Of a stretch of DNA of 64,000 nt, positions 36,000 to 45,249 are shown one piece after another. Made by a program: the position numbers and the translations under genes. How positions within the stretch are numbered: the stretch's first letter is position 1; every line of letters starts with the position of its first letter. Source of the stretch: Bacteroidales bacterium (lineage in GTDB: Bacteria > Bacteroidota > Bacteroidia > Bacteroidales > JAFGXI01). The notes beneath the pieces were generated by a model that did no database searches, was not told the DNA's origin, and saw nothing but the letters and a program-made list of their open reading frames with translations. Location of the stretch: the NCBI GenBank assembly GCA_016936665.1, contig JAFGXI010000002.1, forward strand, positions 248,001 through 312,000, given 5' to 3'.

Positions 36000-36530
36000 T
36001 TACTTTTCGAATCTAGTAAAATGTACTTTGCCATACGATCGTACGTCGGCAAAATTTTTATGTTTGGAAAAATCTTTACCAGGGCCATGCTCTAAAATAA
36101 AAAGACCTTTATCTTTTAATAATTCCCCGGACAGGGTAAGTTCTACTAATTCGTCGAAATTTTCCATATCGTATGGAGGATCAGCAAAAACTAAATGATA
36201 CGATTTTTTAGGCCTAGATAAAAATTTAAAAACATCGGTTTGTAAAACTATCCCATTAATACCCAATTGCTTAAATGTCGAATTTATAAATTTAACATGC
36301 TCATGTCTGATGTCGACGGCTGTAATATCTTCAACGCCTCGGGATGCAAATTCTAATGAAATGTTCCCTGTGCCTGAAAATAAATCTAAAACTGATAGCG
36401 ACTCGTATTCTATTTCAAAGTTTAAGCGATTAAATAAGGCTTCTTTTGCCTTATCTGTGGTTGGTCTTGCCTTTAGTTTGGGACTTACAGGGATAATTCT
36501 CCCTTTAAATTTTCCGCTAATTATTCGCAT
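36000..36530 (-). CDS. rsmD: 16S rRNA (guanine966-N2)-methyltransferase
   Basis: A 176-residue methyltransferase acting on 16S rRNA. It has the N-terminal RIISGKFKGRII, the KARPTTDKAKEALFNRL segment, SAM motif I (VLDLFSGTGNISLEFASRG) and the catalytic DPPY (VFADPPYDM). Length is normal. It overlaps the end of the DUF3822 gene by 10 bases, so the two are translationally linked, as is usual in Bacteroidota. Confidence 0.96.
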   Translation of the reverse strand: MRIISGKFKGRIIPVSPKLKARPTTDKAKEALFNRLNFEIEYESLSVLDLFSGTGNISLEFASRGVEDITAVDIRHEHVKFINSTFKQLGINGIVLQTDVFKFLSRPKKSYHLVFADPPYDMENFDELVELTLSGELLKDKGLFILEHGPGKDFSKHKNFADVRSYGKVHFTRFEK

Positions 36531-37363
36531 ATAATACTATTTGCTAACAAAAGCCATTCATGTTGAGCCATAATTTGAAGCTCGGAAGGAATTATTGTTG
36601 GAGGTTCAATTTTTCCTAAGTCAATATTTGAAATATAATTTTTCAACAGGTTTAAAATAGAATGATCAGCATCCCATTTTGGCTCACTAAGAAGCTTTAA
36701 ATTAAAAGCTTTTGGATCGTAGTTCTGACTGTTTAAAGCTCTTAGAATAAAAAATAAAACATCTTCAGCTTTCTGATATTTGAAGCTGTTTTGAAACTGT
36801 ATGCCCATCTCGTTAAAGATTATAAGTGTAAAAAAACGAGATGTAAAATAAGCGAGATTACTAGTTGAACTTTCTTTATACGAAGAGAGCAAAGAGGACG
36901 AATGATGTTTAATAGAAATATTGGAAAAACGATCTTCGAGTGCTTCTTTTATACAGATGGGTATTGAATAAATTTGTTGTACATCGAACTTCTCAAGCTC
37001 AGAATACAGAATTGTTTCATGCTCTTGTAAGGAAAAATTCAAATTAAAATACTTGTTTATCAGAGTTTTATCGAATAAAGGAGTAGGTACGAATGTAGAT
37101 TGAAAACCAATATATATTGCAAGCACTTTTTCGAAGCGCAAACTCAATACATCCTCTTGATTTAGTATGCGATTAAGCCAAAAGCAATAGGATTTAACAT
37201 CTGTAGAATCTGTTGAATAGTGCTTTATTTTCGCAATTCTTTTGTTTGAATCTTGGAATACTAAAAAAGAAAGTCCATCCCTACTGATACGGATGGACAA
37301 ACTATATTTTTCTGAGGGACTTAAATCTGAAGTATAATCAATAACGCTGTTTTTTACGTTCAT
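36521..37363 (-). CDS. DUF3822-family protein
   Basis: A 280-residue protein with the actin-like, beta-rich pattern seen in DUF3822 (YSLSIRISRDGLSFLVFQD near the start; FTLIIFNEMGIQFQNSF in the middle). DUF3822 proteins are confined largely to Bacteroidota and often precede rsmD. No catalytic motif is evident. It starts 3 bases after the upstream 255-residue gene and overlaps rsmD by 10 bases. Function unknown. Confidence 0.8.
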   Translation of the reverse strand: MNVKNSVIDYTSDLSPSEKYSLSIRISRDGLSFLVFQDSNKRIAKIKHYSTDSTDVKSYCFWLNRILNQEDVLSLRFEKVLAIYIGFQSTFVPTPLFDKTLINKYFNLNFSLQEHETILYSELEKFDVQQIYSIPICIKEALEDRFSNISIKHHSSSLLSSYKESSTSNLAYFTSRFFTLIIFNEMGIQFQNSFKYQKAEDVLFFILRALNSQNYDPKAFNLKLLSEPKWDADHSILNLLKNYISNIDLGKIEPPTIIPSELQIMAQHEWLLLANSIICE

Positions 37364-37366
37364 AAA

Positions 37367-38134
37367 TTATTCCCAGTTACCTGCATTGTTAGTTGCTTCT
37401 GTTAAAGACCCAACCTTTAATATTTTATTAGGATCGAAAGGATCTGTATCGATCGCTTCGAAAACTTGTACTTTAATTTTAGAGGCGGTTTCTATTTCTC
37501 CTGCGGCTAATTTAAATTGAGCATGTTTCGAAGAAAATGGAACGTACCTTAAACTATCTATAGGATATGTTTTTCCGAAAATAGTATCTTGAACACTTAT
37601 TTTAATAGTATCGCGAACTAAAAAACCAAGATTTAAAGCCTTTTTAACAGAAATATCGTCGTTTACTAATAAGTCTTCTTTAATAATTTTATTAACTGCT
37701 TTTAAGGCTCTATCTTTAGTTATTGTTTCTGGTAACTTGGCAATGGTCATTCCTCTTTCCATAGCTCCTGCTTCGCCAAGAGAATCAGGTAAAGAACCCA
37801 ATTTTCTTACTACAGTCATTGAATCGTATTTAACAAAATTGATTAAATCGTCGAAGTTATTAGCAAATACGCCTTTTTCGTCTTTGTATGCTTCTTGGGC
37901 TTTACGAATATCTATTAGATTTTTAATAACGAACTCGTAACGATGGTCACGTTCTTTTGCAAAATCGATTGGCTCCTGAATACCCCAAATTAAAAAATAG
38001 GCTAGTAATTCAGCAACAAACACAAGTCCTAAATTTAACAAGAAAACAAGACGTTTGGTTTTAATATAACTTAAAACAAGAATAACACTGGCTAGTGCAG
38101 CAACGATGATTAATATTATTATTAAATTACTCAT
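37367..38134 (-). CDS. Membrane protein of unknown function upstream of DUF3822-rsmD
   Basis: A 255-residue protein with two N-terminal membrane helices (about 3-22 and 30-50), then a soluble region of about 200 residues. The segment VIKNLIDIRKAQEAYKDEKG near 70 resembles the pilin-like or type II secretion pseudopilin helical region that annotators see in this family, but the rest matches nothing that I recognise. The C-terminus is beta-rich. It is the first gene of a three-gene operon with DUF3822 and rsmD (3-base gap). Role unknown. Confidence 0.7.
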   Translation of the reverse strand: MSNLIIILIIVAALASVILVLSYIKTKRLVFLLNLGLVFVAELLAYFLIWGIQEPIDFAKERDHRYEFVIKNLIDIRKAQEAYKDEKGVFANNFDDLINFVKYDSMTVVRKLGSLPDSLGEAGAMERGMTIAKLPETITKDRALKAVNKIIKEDLLVNDDISVKKALNLGFLVRDTIKISVQDTIFGKTYPIDSLRYVPFSSKHAQFKLAAGEIETASKIKVQVFEAIDTDPFDPNKILKVGSLTEATNNAGNWE

Positions 38135-38299
38135 AACGATAATTAAGATTACATGTTTGCTACAAAATTAATATTTTTTTTAGAGTTATTCAGTGATTGC
38201 ACCTTTGATTTTAGGAAAAAATAATCAAGATATTTATCATGTCAAAGATTTACTTCAAACTACTATTAAAAATAGTGGAACTGTATTTACTTTTGAAGC

Positions 38300-39721
38300 A
38301 TGATTTCTGAACATTTCGAAAAAATTTTTAAAGAACGAATTGGTTTTGATTTAACCGACGATCAGTTATTAGCTCTTAATAAACTTAGTCGCTTTTCAAT
38401 CGATTTGGAGCAAAACGATTTATTTCTCTTAAAAGGTTATGCAGGCACAGGTAAAACAACTTTAATGAATGGATTAGTTAAAGCAACCAGTGCAATTAAA
38501 ATAAGAACTATACTACTAGCTCCAACCGGAAGAGCCGCTAAAGTATTAAGTAAGATTACAGGTAAACAAGCCCTTACAATTCATAAAAAAATCTATAAAC
38601 AAAAAAGCAAAAACGATAGCTTTGGAAACTTTGTTTTAACTGAGAACCTACATAAAAACACCTTATTTATTGTAGATGAAGCCTCTATGATTGCCAATCA
38701 AAATTCTGGCGATCAATCCATTTTCGGAACCGGAAGGCTACTCGACGATTTGATTCAATACATATACAGTGGAGAACGATGTAAACTAATCCTTATTGGC
38801 GACACCGCTCAGCTACCCCCTGTTAAATTGAGTATATCTCCTGCCCTTTCTGTAGATACCTTAAAAATTTATGGTAAAAAGGTCGTCGAACATGAATTAA
38901 AAACAGTGGTAAGACAAGAATCCAATTCAGGCATATTATGGAATGCTACAGAACTTCGAAGGTCTATAGAAAAGGAGCAATATTTAATTAATATAAATCA
39001 TGCAACTTTCGAGGACGTAAATCCTATCACTGGTGATGAACTAATTGACACTTTAAATCAACTGTACGACAAACATGGGATTGAGCAAACCATTGTAATA
39101 TGCAGATCGAATAAGAGAGCTAATCTGTATAATAATGGTATTCGTAACTCGGTATTATATCGCGAAGAACGGCTTTCTGTAGGTGATTTATTAATGGTCG
39201 TTAAAAATAATTATTTTTGGACTGTTGACGATCCCGAGATAGATTTTATTGCTAATGGAGACATTGGCGAGGTGACTCAAATTTTTGGTTACGAAAACAT
39301 TTATGGATTTGAATATGCCGAAGTTGGGCTAAAGCTTATCGATTACGATGGGCTTGAAGTATTTGCAAAAATATTACTCAACACGTTGAGCTCCGAAAGT
39401 CCTGCTTTAAGCATGGAAGAAAATAAAACACTTTTTTATTCGATTCTTGAAGATTACTCAAACCTTAAAACTAAAAAGCAACAATATAAAGAAACCCGCG
39501 AAAATCCTTACTTCAATGCTTTACAAGTAAAATACGCTTACGCCATCACCTGCCATAAAGCACAAGGAGGCCAATGGGCTAATGTTTTAATCGATCAAGG
39601 CTATTTAATCGACGAAATGATCGATAAAGAGTATCTCCGATGGCTTTATACAGCTTTTACAAGACCGACAGAACGTCTTTTTCTCGTAAATTTCAATCAA
39701 AAATACCTTTCTAAAGATTAA
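38300..39721 (+). CDS. RecD-like ATP-dependent DNA helicase
   Basis: A 473-residue superfamily 1B helicase. Walker A is GYAGTGKTT at 46-54, Walker B FIVDEASM near 120, then LIGDTAQLPPV and the C-terminal UvrD-type motif YAITCHKAQGGQW and LRWLYTAFTRPTERL. It lacks the RecBCD partner domains and the N-terminal extension of RecD2, so it belongs to the short RecD-like group annotated in Bacteroidota as ATPase or exodeoxyribonuclease V subunit. Exact DNA-repair role is open. It stands alone. Confidence 0.9.
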   Translation: MISEHFEKIFKERIGFDLTDDQLLALNKLSRFSIDLEQNDLFLLKGYAGTGKTTLMNGLVKATSAIKIRTILLAPTGRAAKVLSKITGKQALTIHKKIYKQKSKNDSFGNFVLTENLHKNTLFIVDEASMIANQNSGDQSIFGTGRLLDDLIQYIYSGERCKLILIGDTAQLPPVKLSISPALSVDTLKIYGKKVVEHELKTVVRQESNSGILWNATELRRSIEKEQYLININHATFEDVNPITGDELIDTLNQLYDKHGIEQTIVICRSNKRANLYNNGIRNSVLYREERLSVGDLLMVVKNNYFWTVDDPEIDFIANGDIGEVTQIFGYENIYGFEYAEVGLKLIDYDGLEVFAKILLNTLSSESPALSMEENKTLFYSILEDYSNLKTKKQQYKETRENPYFNALQVKYAYAITCHKAQGGQWANVLIDQGYLIDEMIDKEYLRWLYTAFTRPTERLFLVNFNQKYLSKD

Positions 39722-40009
39722 ATTTAATTGTTAATAACTTTTAATTATCAACGATTATATAATCGTGATTTTCTAAATGTTTTAATATAGCTCACATGTT
39801 ATAACTTGTTGTTATTCATGATGTTAGAGTGTTTGTAACATCTATTGTATTGATAATCAATCATATGAGAAGAGACCTATTAATAATTTATTTAACTGTT
39901 TGATTTTTCAACAAATTGATTTTTTTTTTTAAAAAACTTGTGTAACTCACTAATAACGCTATATTTGTAAGTGAAATTCAATTTAGGTATTAACCATAAA
40001 TATTTAACT
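39722..40009. other. AT-rich spacer before HU with two inverted repeats
   Basis: A 288-base non-coding stretch. It contains a perfect 16-bp palindrome ACGATTATATAATCGT (39751-39766) 29 bases after the helicase stop, a 13-base inverted repeat ATTGATAATCAAT (about 39849-39861), a T-run (39920-39930) and the HU promoter. No open frame of note. Confidence 0.5.
39938..39967 (+). promoter_or_regulatory. Promoter of the HU gene
   Basis: TTG (39938-39940), 19-base spacer, TATATTTG (39960-39967): a textbook Bacteroidota promoter. The GTG at 39971, four bases after it, must then lie at or upstream of the transcript start, which supports the ATG at 40010 as the start codon. Confidence 0.75.
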
Positions 40010-40282
40010 ATGAACAAAGCTCAATTAATCGATGCAATGGCATCAGAAGCTAACTTGACTAAAGCTGACGCTAAAAAAGCATTAGACGCATTTATCAATT
40101 CAACTACAGGTGCTCTTAAAAAAGGTGATAGAGTAGCTTTAGTAGGATTTGGTTCTTTCTCTGTTTCTAATCGTTCAGCTAGAACTGGTCGTAATCCTAA
40201 AACAGGAACTGAAATGAAAATTCCTGCTAAAAAAGTAGTAAAATTTAAAGCTGGTAGCGAATTATCTGACTCAGTAAAGTAA
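40010..40282 (+). CDS. HU-family nucleoid DNA-binding protein
   Basis: A 90-residue HU/IHF-family protein that bends and compacts DNA. I start at ATG 40010 (MNKAQLIDAMASEANLT), which gives the exact canonical HU length; the frame continues to a GTG at 39971, but that lies just 4 bases after the promoter. The signature GFGSFSVSNRSARTGRNP and the KIPAKKVVKFKAG end are conserved. It is a single gene with a strong promoter and a terminator. Confidence 0.96.
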   Translation: MNKAQLIDAMASEANLTKADAKKALDAFINSTTGALKKGDRVALVGFGSFSVSNRSARTGRNPKTGTEMKIPAKKVVKFKAGSELSDSVK

Positions 40283-40304
40283 GCTTCTTTGAGGAAAAAA
40301 TAAA

Positions 40305-40339
40305 AAAGGTTATCATGAATACATGATGACTTTTTTTTT
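40305..40339. terminator. Terminator after HU
   Basis: A hairpin centred on 40318-40321 (AGGTTATCATG ... CATGATGACTT, with one T-G pair near the middle) followed by nine T on the + strand. The opposite strand has a run of T too, so it can also serve the convergent gene at 40343. Confidence 0.8.
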
Positions 40340-40342
40340 GCC

Positions 40343-40852
40343 TTAATCAAAATATTCCCAATGTTCGAAAGTAAAAAGATCTTCGATTAATACGTCAGCT
40401 TTTTGCTTTATAATATCTGCATATGGCTTTCGAATAAAACTACCGGGTCTATCTATTACGACCAATTGTTTTGGCTTAACAATTTCGTTAAGAGCAGCAG
40501 ACTCAATAATACATAATGTATTGCAATCCAATCGACTTATAAGATCTTTATAGGCTTTGTCGGTAAATTCTTGTTTACACATAACTAAATAAGAAGCCTG
40601 AGCACCTGCTTGAAGATATCGAGAGGTGTCTTTTAAAGAAAAAGAATCATTTTCTTTAATAATTATATACGTTTCAATATTGTTATGATGAAAATGTTGA
40701 TATCCATTTTCTTTAATCTGGATAAATTTAGCAGCAATAATACTAGCAGATTCTTTTACCTTATACTTAATCCAAGCCTCAACGAAACTAGTTTTACCAA
40801 CGTTTCTAGCCGTTCCTGCAACCAGAGTTAAGCGTTCTTCTATATTCATCAA
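40343..40852 (-). CDS. MobB-like P-loop NTPase of unknown function
   Basis: A 169-residue P-loop protein. Walker A is GTARNVGKT at 13-21, as in MobB/dethiobiotin-synthetase-like GTPases; later segments include ARSLQAG-like YLQAGAQASYLV and LCIIESAALNEIVKPKQLV, where the acidic residue could be a Walker B. MobB assists molybdenum cofactor insertion, but no molybdenum cofactor genes are near. It begins 1 base after the PorV-like gene stop and is probably co-transcribed. Function unknown. Confidence 0.7.
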   Translation of the reverse strand: MMNIEERLTLVAGTARNVGKTSFVEAWIKYKVKESASIIAAKFIQIKENGYQHFHHNNIETYIIIKENDSFSLKDTSRYLQAGAQASYLVMCKQEFTDKAYKDLISRLDCNTLCIIESAALNEIVKPKQLVVIDRPGSFIRKPYADIIKQKADVLIEDLFTFEHWEYFD

Positions 40853-40853
40853 A

Positions 40854-41948
40854 CTATTTAATACTTAGTCTTAAACTAAGCACATGCGAATATAAAGCAA
40901 CCGAGGTGTTTCCGATATTTGTAAAGGCATAGTCTAAATTTAACTGCCATATTTTAACCCCAACACCCATGTTTGGTTGCCACGTAAAAGCATTATCGTT
41001 ATCGAAGGTTTTGGCTTCTTGCATATTGTTTACTCCAAAACGAAGGAAAATTATTTTTTTATAATCTGCTTCAATTCCGATATGAGGATCTATACTTATA
41101 AAATTAGTTCTTATTAGCACATGACGTTTTCCATCGAAAGTAGCATCCAGCCCTATTTCTGGAGTTACTCCAATATTATAAGGCAATCCGAACTTATAAG
41201 CAGCTCCTAGCATTAGCCTTGGAACAGTATACTCAATCGAATTTTCCGGAATTTCATTTCCAGTCATTTCAAAAACTTCCCTCAATTGCTCTGTGTTAAA
41301 GCTCCAAGCATTAAAAGTCGAGGTAATATCTCTACCAACAGCACCAAAACGCCAATTGTTTTTTTCGTACTGTGCAGCCAAGTCAATGCCAAATCCCCAA
41401 GCAGATGCAAAATCGCCAGCGGTTCTTCTAATTACTTTAATATTTGCTCCATAGGACAAACCTTCAATTTTAGAAACTTTGGCAATTGAAAACAAAAATG
41501 CCATATCGGATGCTGAAAAAGAGCTAATTCTATCGTATCGTAAATTACCTTCAGCATCGACTAATTGCAGAGTGTTAGGTATATCGTCGACAGCAAATCG
41601 AATGACAGATAATACAAACTTAAGTGAATCAGAATAGTTGAAAGCCGCTGCTCCATAATCGTATTTGGCAATGCCTGCTAAATACTCGGAGTGCATTAAA
41701 GACAAATCCCAAACGGGCTCCATTTTGCTTAATCCGGCCGGATTCCAGTAACCTGCCGTTGCATCAGATACTACTGCCACAGTACTATTACCCATTGCCA
41801 TCGATCTCGCACCTACACCTATAGCCATAAATTCGTTGCTGTATTTTTGAGCAGATAATGTAGTTGTTTGTATTACAACAAGAAAGGAAAACACAATCAA
41901 AAACAATGCTTGATATGAGGTTGATGTTGCTCCTGATGTCTTTTTCAT
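40854..41948 (-). CDS. PorV/PorQ-family outer-membrane protein
   Basis: A 364-residue outer-membrane beta-barrel with a signal peptide (about 1-33, ending LSAQ). The mature start, YSNEFMAIGVGARSMAMGNS and ATAGYWNPAGLSKME, is the PorV/PorQ signature. PorV family members serve type IX secretion, but this appears to be one of the paralogues outside that locus. Beta-strand-like sequences run to the end (VLSLRLSIK). It precedes the MobB-like gene by 1 base; no other type IX component is in the window. Confidence 0.85.
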   Translation of the reverse strand: MKKTSGATSTSYQALFLIVFSFLVVIQTTTLSAQKYSNEFMAIGVGARSMAMGNSTVAVVSDATAGYWNPAGLSKMEPVWDLSLMHSEYLAGIAKYDYGAAAFNYSDSLKFVLSVIRFAVDDIPNTLQLVDAEGNLRYDRISSFSASDMAFLFSIAKVSKIEGLSYGANIKVIRRTAGDFASAWGFGIDLAAQYEKNNWRFGAVGRDITSTFNAWSFNTEQLREVFEMTGNEIPENSIEYTVPRLMLGAAYKFGLPYNIGVTPEIGLDATFDGKRHVLIRTNFISIDPHIGIEADYKKIIFLRFGVNNMQEAKTFDNDNAFTWQPNMGVGVKIWQLNLDYAFTNIGNTSVALYSHVLSLRLSIK

Positions 41949-42075
41949 ATATAAATTGGAATCTAAAAATTCAAGATTAAATTTAAAACTAAAATTACGA
42001 TAAAGATAAATATAAAACCAATTATATTATTATCTTCGTTATTCTAAACTAGATTTAGCTATAAATATTGTTCAA

Positions 42076-42921
42076 ATGCTCAAAATAAAGAATCACATTC
42101 CCAACTTTATAACTAGCCTTAACATTGTTTCTGGGGCATTATCAATCATTTTCGCATTCGAAGGATTAATAACTTTGGCAGCCTACATGATTTTAATAGC
42201 AGCAGTGTTCGATTTTTTAGATGGAATGATGGCTCGCCTTCTTAAAGCATATTCCGAAATGGGTAAACAATTAGACTCCTTAGCAGATATGGTGAGCTTT
42301 GGACTGGCTCCGGCAATAATTGCCTATCATTTAATGAAACCTTCCATTCACATCGAAACACTTTACCCCAACAACATCGAAGTTTACAAGCTTATATATT
42401 TGTTTTCTGTAATTTTAATTCCAATTTTTTCCGGATTGAGACTTGCTAAATTTAACATAGATACTCGACAAACTAATAACTTTATAGGTTTGCCTACTCC
42501 TGCAAATGCACTGTTTTATGCTTCTATTCCTATTATTTCATCTCAAAACCCATTCGATCCATTTTTGTTTTTAATTTTCGACAAAGTGAATTTATTATTG
42601 ATAATAATAACCTCATCACTTTTGCTTGTCTCTCCCTTTCATATGTTTTCATTTAAGTTTAAAAATTTCAAATGGTCAGAAAATAAAATTAGGTTTATCT
42701 TTCTAAGCTTAATACTTGTTGTTATTGTTTTATCCGCTAGTCAAGAATTAAAGTTTATTGGATCGTTAATAACAGAAATGAGAATTTTACTACTGATAAA
42801 AGAATTTTTCTACATTCTTGTCAAAGCACTACCTTTAATTATTATACTTTATATAATTTTGTCGCTTGTAAATAGTTCATTTACTTATTTTAAAAGAAAA
42901 CAACCATCAAATTCTCTATAA
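42076..42921 (+). CDS. pssA: CDP-diacylglycerol-serine O-phosphatidyltransferase
   Basis: A 281-residue integral membrane enzyme that makes phosphatidylserine. The CDP-alcohol phosphotransferase motif is intact: Asp49-Gly50, Ala53-Arg54, Gly63, Asp67 and Asp71 (DGMMARLLKAYSEMGKQLDS). At least seven hydrophobic helices follow. The length fits the Bacteroidota form. It ends 2 bases before purS, an unusual partner. Confidence 0.92.
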   Translation: MLKIKNHIPNFITSLNIVSGALSIIFAFEGLITLAAYMILIAAVFDFLDGMMARLLKAYSEMGKQLDSLADMVSFGLAPAIIAYHLMKPSIHIETLYPNNIEVYKLIYLFSVILIPIFSGLRLAKFNIDTRQTNNFIGLPTPANALFYASIPIISSQNPFDPFLFLIFDKVNLLLIIITSSLLLVSPFHMFSFKFKNFKWSENKIRFIFLSLILVVIVLSASQELKFIGSLITEMRILLLIKEFFYILVKALPLIIILYIILSLVNSSFTYFKRKQPSNSL

Positions 42922-42923
42922 TC

Positions 42924-43175
42924 ATGAAATTCGTTGCAGAAATAGACATTATGCCACTTAAAGCCTTACTCGATCCACAAGGTAAAGCTGTTACAAATAC
43001 TTTACATAACATTGGTTTTAAAACTGTTGAAGATGTTAGAATAGGAAAACACATCACATTAAACCTAGAAGCAGAAGACAATAAACAAGTCGAAAAAAAA
43101 GTAAAAGAGATGTGCGAAAAAGTATTGTCAAACCCAATCATGGAATACTTCGAATACAATATTAAAGCATTATAA
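42924..43175 (+). CDS. purS: Phosphoribosylformylglycinamidine synthase subunit PurS
   Basis: An 83-residue small subunit that bridges PurQ and PurL in the three-part FGAM synthase of purine synthesis. The PurS pattern is clear: LDPQGKAVTNTLHNIGF, VEDVRIGKHITLNLE and the C-terminal NPIMEYFEYNI. Neither purL nor purQ is nearby; the gene follows pssA by 2 bases and a terminator comes next. Confidence 0.9.
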   Translation: MKFVAEIDIMPLKALLDPQGKAVTNTLHNIGFKTVEDVRIGKHITLNLEAEDNKQVEKKVKEMCEKVLSNPIMEYFEYNIKAL

Positions 43176-43197
43176 AAAGTAATTTTATATAAAAATT

Positions 43198-43226
43198 AGC
43201 TCATCGATAAACGGTGGGCTTTTTTG
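43198..43226 (+). terminator. Terminator after purS
   Basis: A 9-bp stem (43198-43206 with 43212-43220, including G-U pairs) with a 5-base loop and a T-run from 43220 to 43225. Confidence 0.75.
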
Positions 43227-43400
43227 TTGATTTTTTTGTTGAAAAGAAAAACCGACACGAACATTTCCGTTTTGCTTAATCATTAATTTTGTGCTTGGAC
43301 TATCTAAGCGAAAGCCACATCGATATTCCGTTAAATGATTATTATATAGTAAGCAATCAAAGGTTCAAAAAGCCTTTGAACAATTCAAATTAATTTTCAA

Positions 43401-45230
43401 ATGGTTTCGAATTATACAGAAGATAATATCAAGTCGCTCAGCCCTTTAGAGCATGTGCGTACCCGACCTGGCATGTATATTGGTAAATTGGGCGATGGAC
43501 AATCGGCCGACGACGGTATTTATGTGTTATTGAAGGAAGTCATCGATAACTCTATCGATGAGTATATGATGGGCTTCGGTAAAACAATCGAAATACAAGT
43601 ATCCGACGAATTAGTATCGGTACGAGATTATGGCCGTGGTATTCCTCTTGGTAAATTAGTCGATGTAGTTTCGCAAATGAACACCGGCGGAAAATACGAC
43701 AGCCGCGCTTTTAAAAAGTCGGTGGGTCTGAATGGTGTAGGAACCAAAGCTGTTAACTTCTTATCGAATCATTTTACGGTTAAAGCCTTTCGCGAAAACG
43801 AACAAAAAACGGCTGTTTTTGCCAAAGGCGTATTGGTAGAAAGCTCTGGAGTTGAACCTAGCGAAGAAAAAAATGGCACTTATGTAGCTTTTGCGCCTGA
43901 CGAAAATATTTTTAAAGGATATCATTATCAAATGGACTATGTGGAGTCCATGATTAAAAATTATGTTTATCTCAATGCCGGTCTAACTATTAATCTTAAC
44001 GGACAAAAATTTTACTCCAAAAACGGATTATTAGATTTACTTTCCGAAAACATGAACGGAGATCCGCTTTACCCTATTATCCATTTAAAAGAAGAAGATA
44101 TCGAAGTTGCTATTACACATGGCAATCATTATGGCGAAGAATATTATTCATTTACCAATGGGCAGCACACCACACAAGGCGGAACACACCTTATTGCATA
44201 TCGCGAAGCTATAGTTAAAACCATACGTGAGTTTTATAACAAAAACTTCGAACCTTCAGATATTCGAACATCAATTGTAGCAGCCATCAATATAAAAGTT
44301 GAAGAGCCCGTATTCGAATCTCAAACAAAAACCAAGTTAGGATCGAAAGAAATGGAGCCCAATGGTCGATCCATTCGAAACTTCATCATCGATTTTCTTA
44401 AAAAACAACTCGACGATTATCTTCATAAAAACAGCGAAAGTGCTGAAATTATGTTTAATAAAATCATCGCTTCAGAAAAAGAAAGAAAAGCAATTTCCGG
44501 AGTTAAAAAAATTGCACGAGAAAGAGCAAAACAAGTTAGTTTACACAACAAAAAACTTAGAGATTGTAAACTACATTTCGATACGAACCAAGAAGGAGCC
44601 GAACATACTTCAATATTTATAACTGAAGGGGATTCTGCAAGTGGATCAATAACCAAAGCAAGAGACGTTAAGACACAAGCTGTTTTTTCGCTAAAAGGAA
44701 AGCCTTTAAATTCTTATGGATTAACTAAAAAGATTGTTTATACCAACGAGGAGTTTAACTTATTACAAGCCGCTTTAAATATTGAAGATGGCTTGGATAC
44801 TTTACGCTACAATAAAGTCGTAATCGCAACAGATGCCGATGTGGACGGCATGCACATTCGATTGTTGCTTATTACGTTTTTTCTTCAATTTTTCCCGGAT
44901 CTGATTAAAAACAATCACTTATTCATTTTAGAAACCCCGCTTTTCAGGGTACGAAACAAAACAAAAACCATCTATTGTTATTCTGAAGAAGAAAAACTAA
45001 AAGCCATCGAAGAAATTGGAAAAGCCGCTGAAATTACCCGATTCAAAGGTCTTGGCGAAATTTCTCCAAAAGAATTTAGTGAATTTATTGGAGAACATAT
45101 AAAGCTAAATCAAGTTACACTTAAGAAATACGATAAAATTGATCAACTTTTAGAGTTCTACATGGGAAAAAACACTCCGGATCGACAAGATTTTATCGTC
45201 AATAATTTGAAGATTGAAGAAGAAGTTTAA
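43401..45230 (+). CDS. parE: DNA topoisomerase IV subunit B (ParE/GyrB family)
   Basis: A 609-residue ATPase subunit of a type IIA topoisomerase. GHKL ATPase motifs: [30 protein letters not shown] and [12 protein letters not shown]. The Toprim region has [11 protein letters not shown] and [14 protein letters not shown]. Its pairing with a ParC-type subunit 20 bases downstream, and its length, favour topoisomerase IV over gyrase; assignment from the GyrB/ParE split is by context. A TAATTTTG at 43284-43291 may be its -7 element. Confidence 0.93.
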   Translation: MVSNYTEDNIKSLSPLEHVRTRPGMYIGKLGDGQSADDGIYVLLKEVIDNSIDEYMMGFGKTIEIQVSDELVSVRDYGRGIPLGKLVDVVSQMNTGGKYDSRAFKKSVGLNGVGTKAVNFLSNHFTVKAFRENEQKTAVFAKGVLVESSGVEPSEEKNGTYVAFAPDENIFKGYHYQMDYVESMIKNYVYLNAGLTINLNGQKFYSKNGLLDLLSENMNGDPLYPIIHLKEEDIEVAITHGNHYGEEYYSFTNGQHTTQGGTHLIAYREAIVKTIREFYNKNFEPSDIRTSIVAAINIKVEEPVFESQTKTKLGSKEMEPNGRSIRNFIIDFLKKQLDDYLHKNSESAEIMFNKIIASEKERKAISGVKKIARERAKQVSLHNKKLRDCKLHFDTNQEGAEHTSIFITEGDSASGSITKARDVKTQAVFSLKGKPLNSYGLTKKIVYTNEEFNLLQAALNIEDGLDTLRYNKVVIATDADVDGMHIRLLLITFFLQFFPDLIKNNHLFILETPLFRVRNKTKTIYCYSEEEKLKAIEEIGKAAEITRFKGLGEISPKEFSEFIGEHIKLNQVTLKKYDKIDQLLEFYMGKNTPDRQDFIVNNLKIEEEV

Positions 45231-45249
45231 GAATTGAAATTAGCAAAAC

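Noticed and set aside
40343..40852. Molybdopterin-guanine biosynthesis MobB
   Set aside because: Only the P-loop resembles MobB; no molybdenum cofactor genes are near, so I kept the neutral name.
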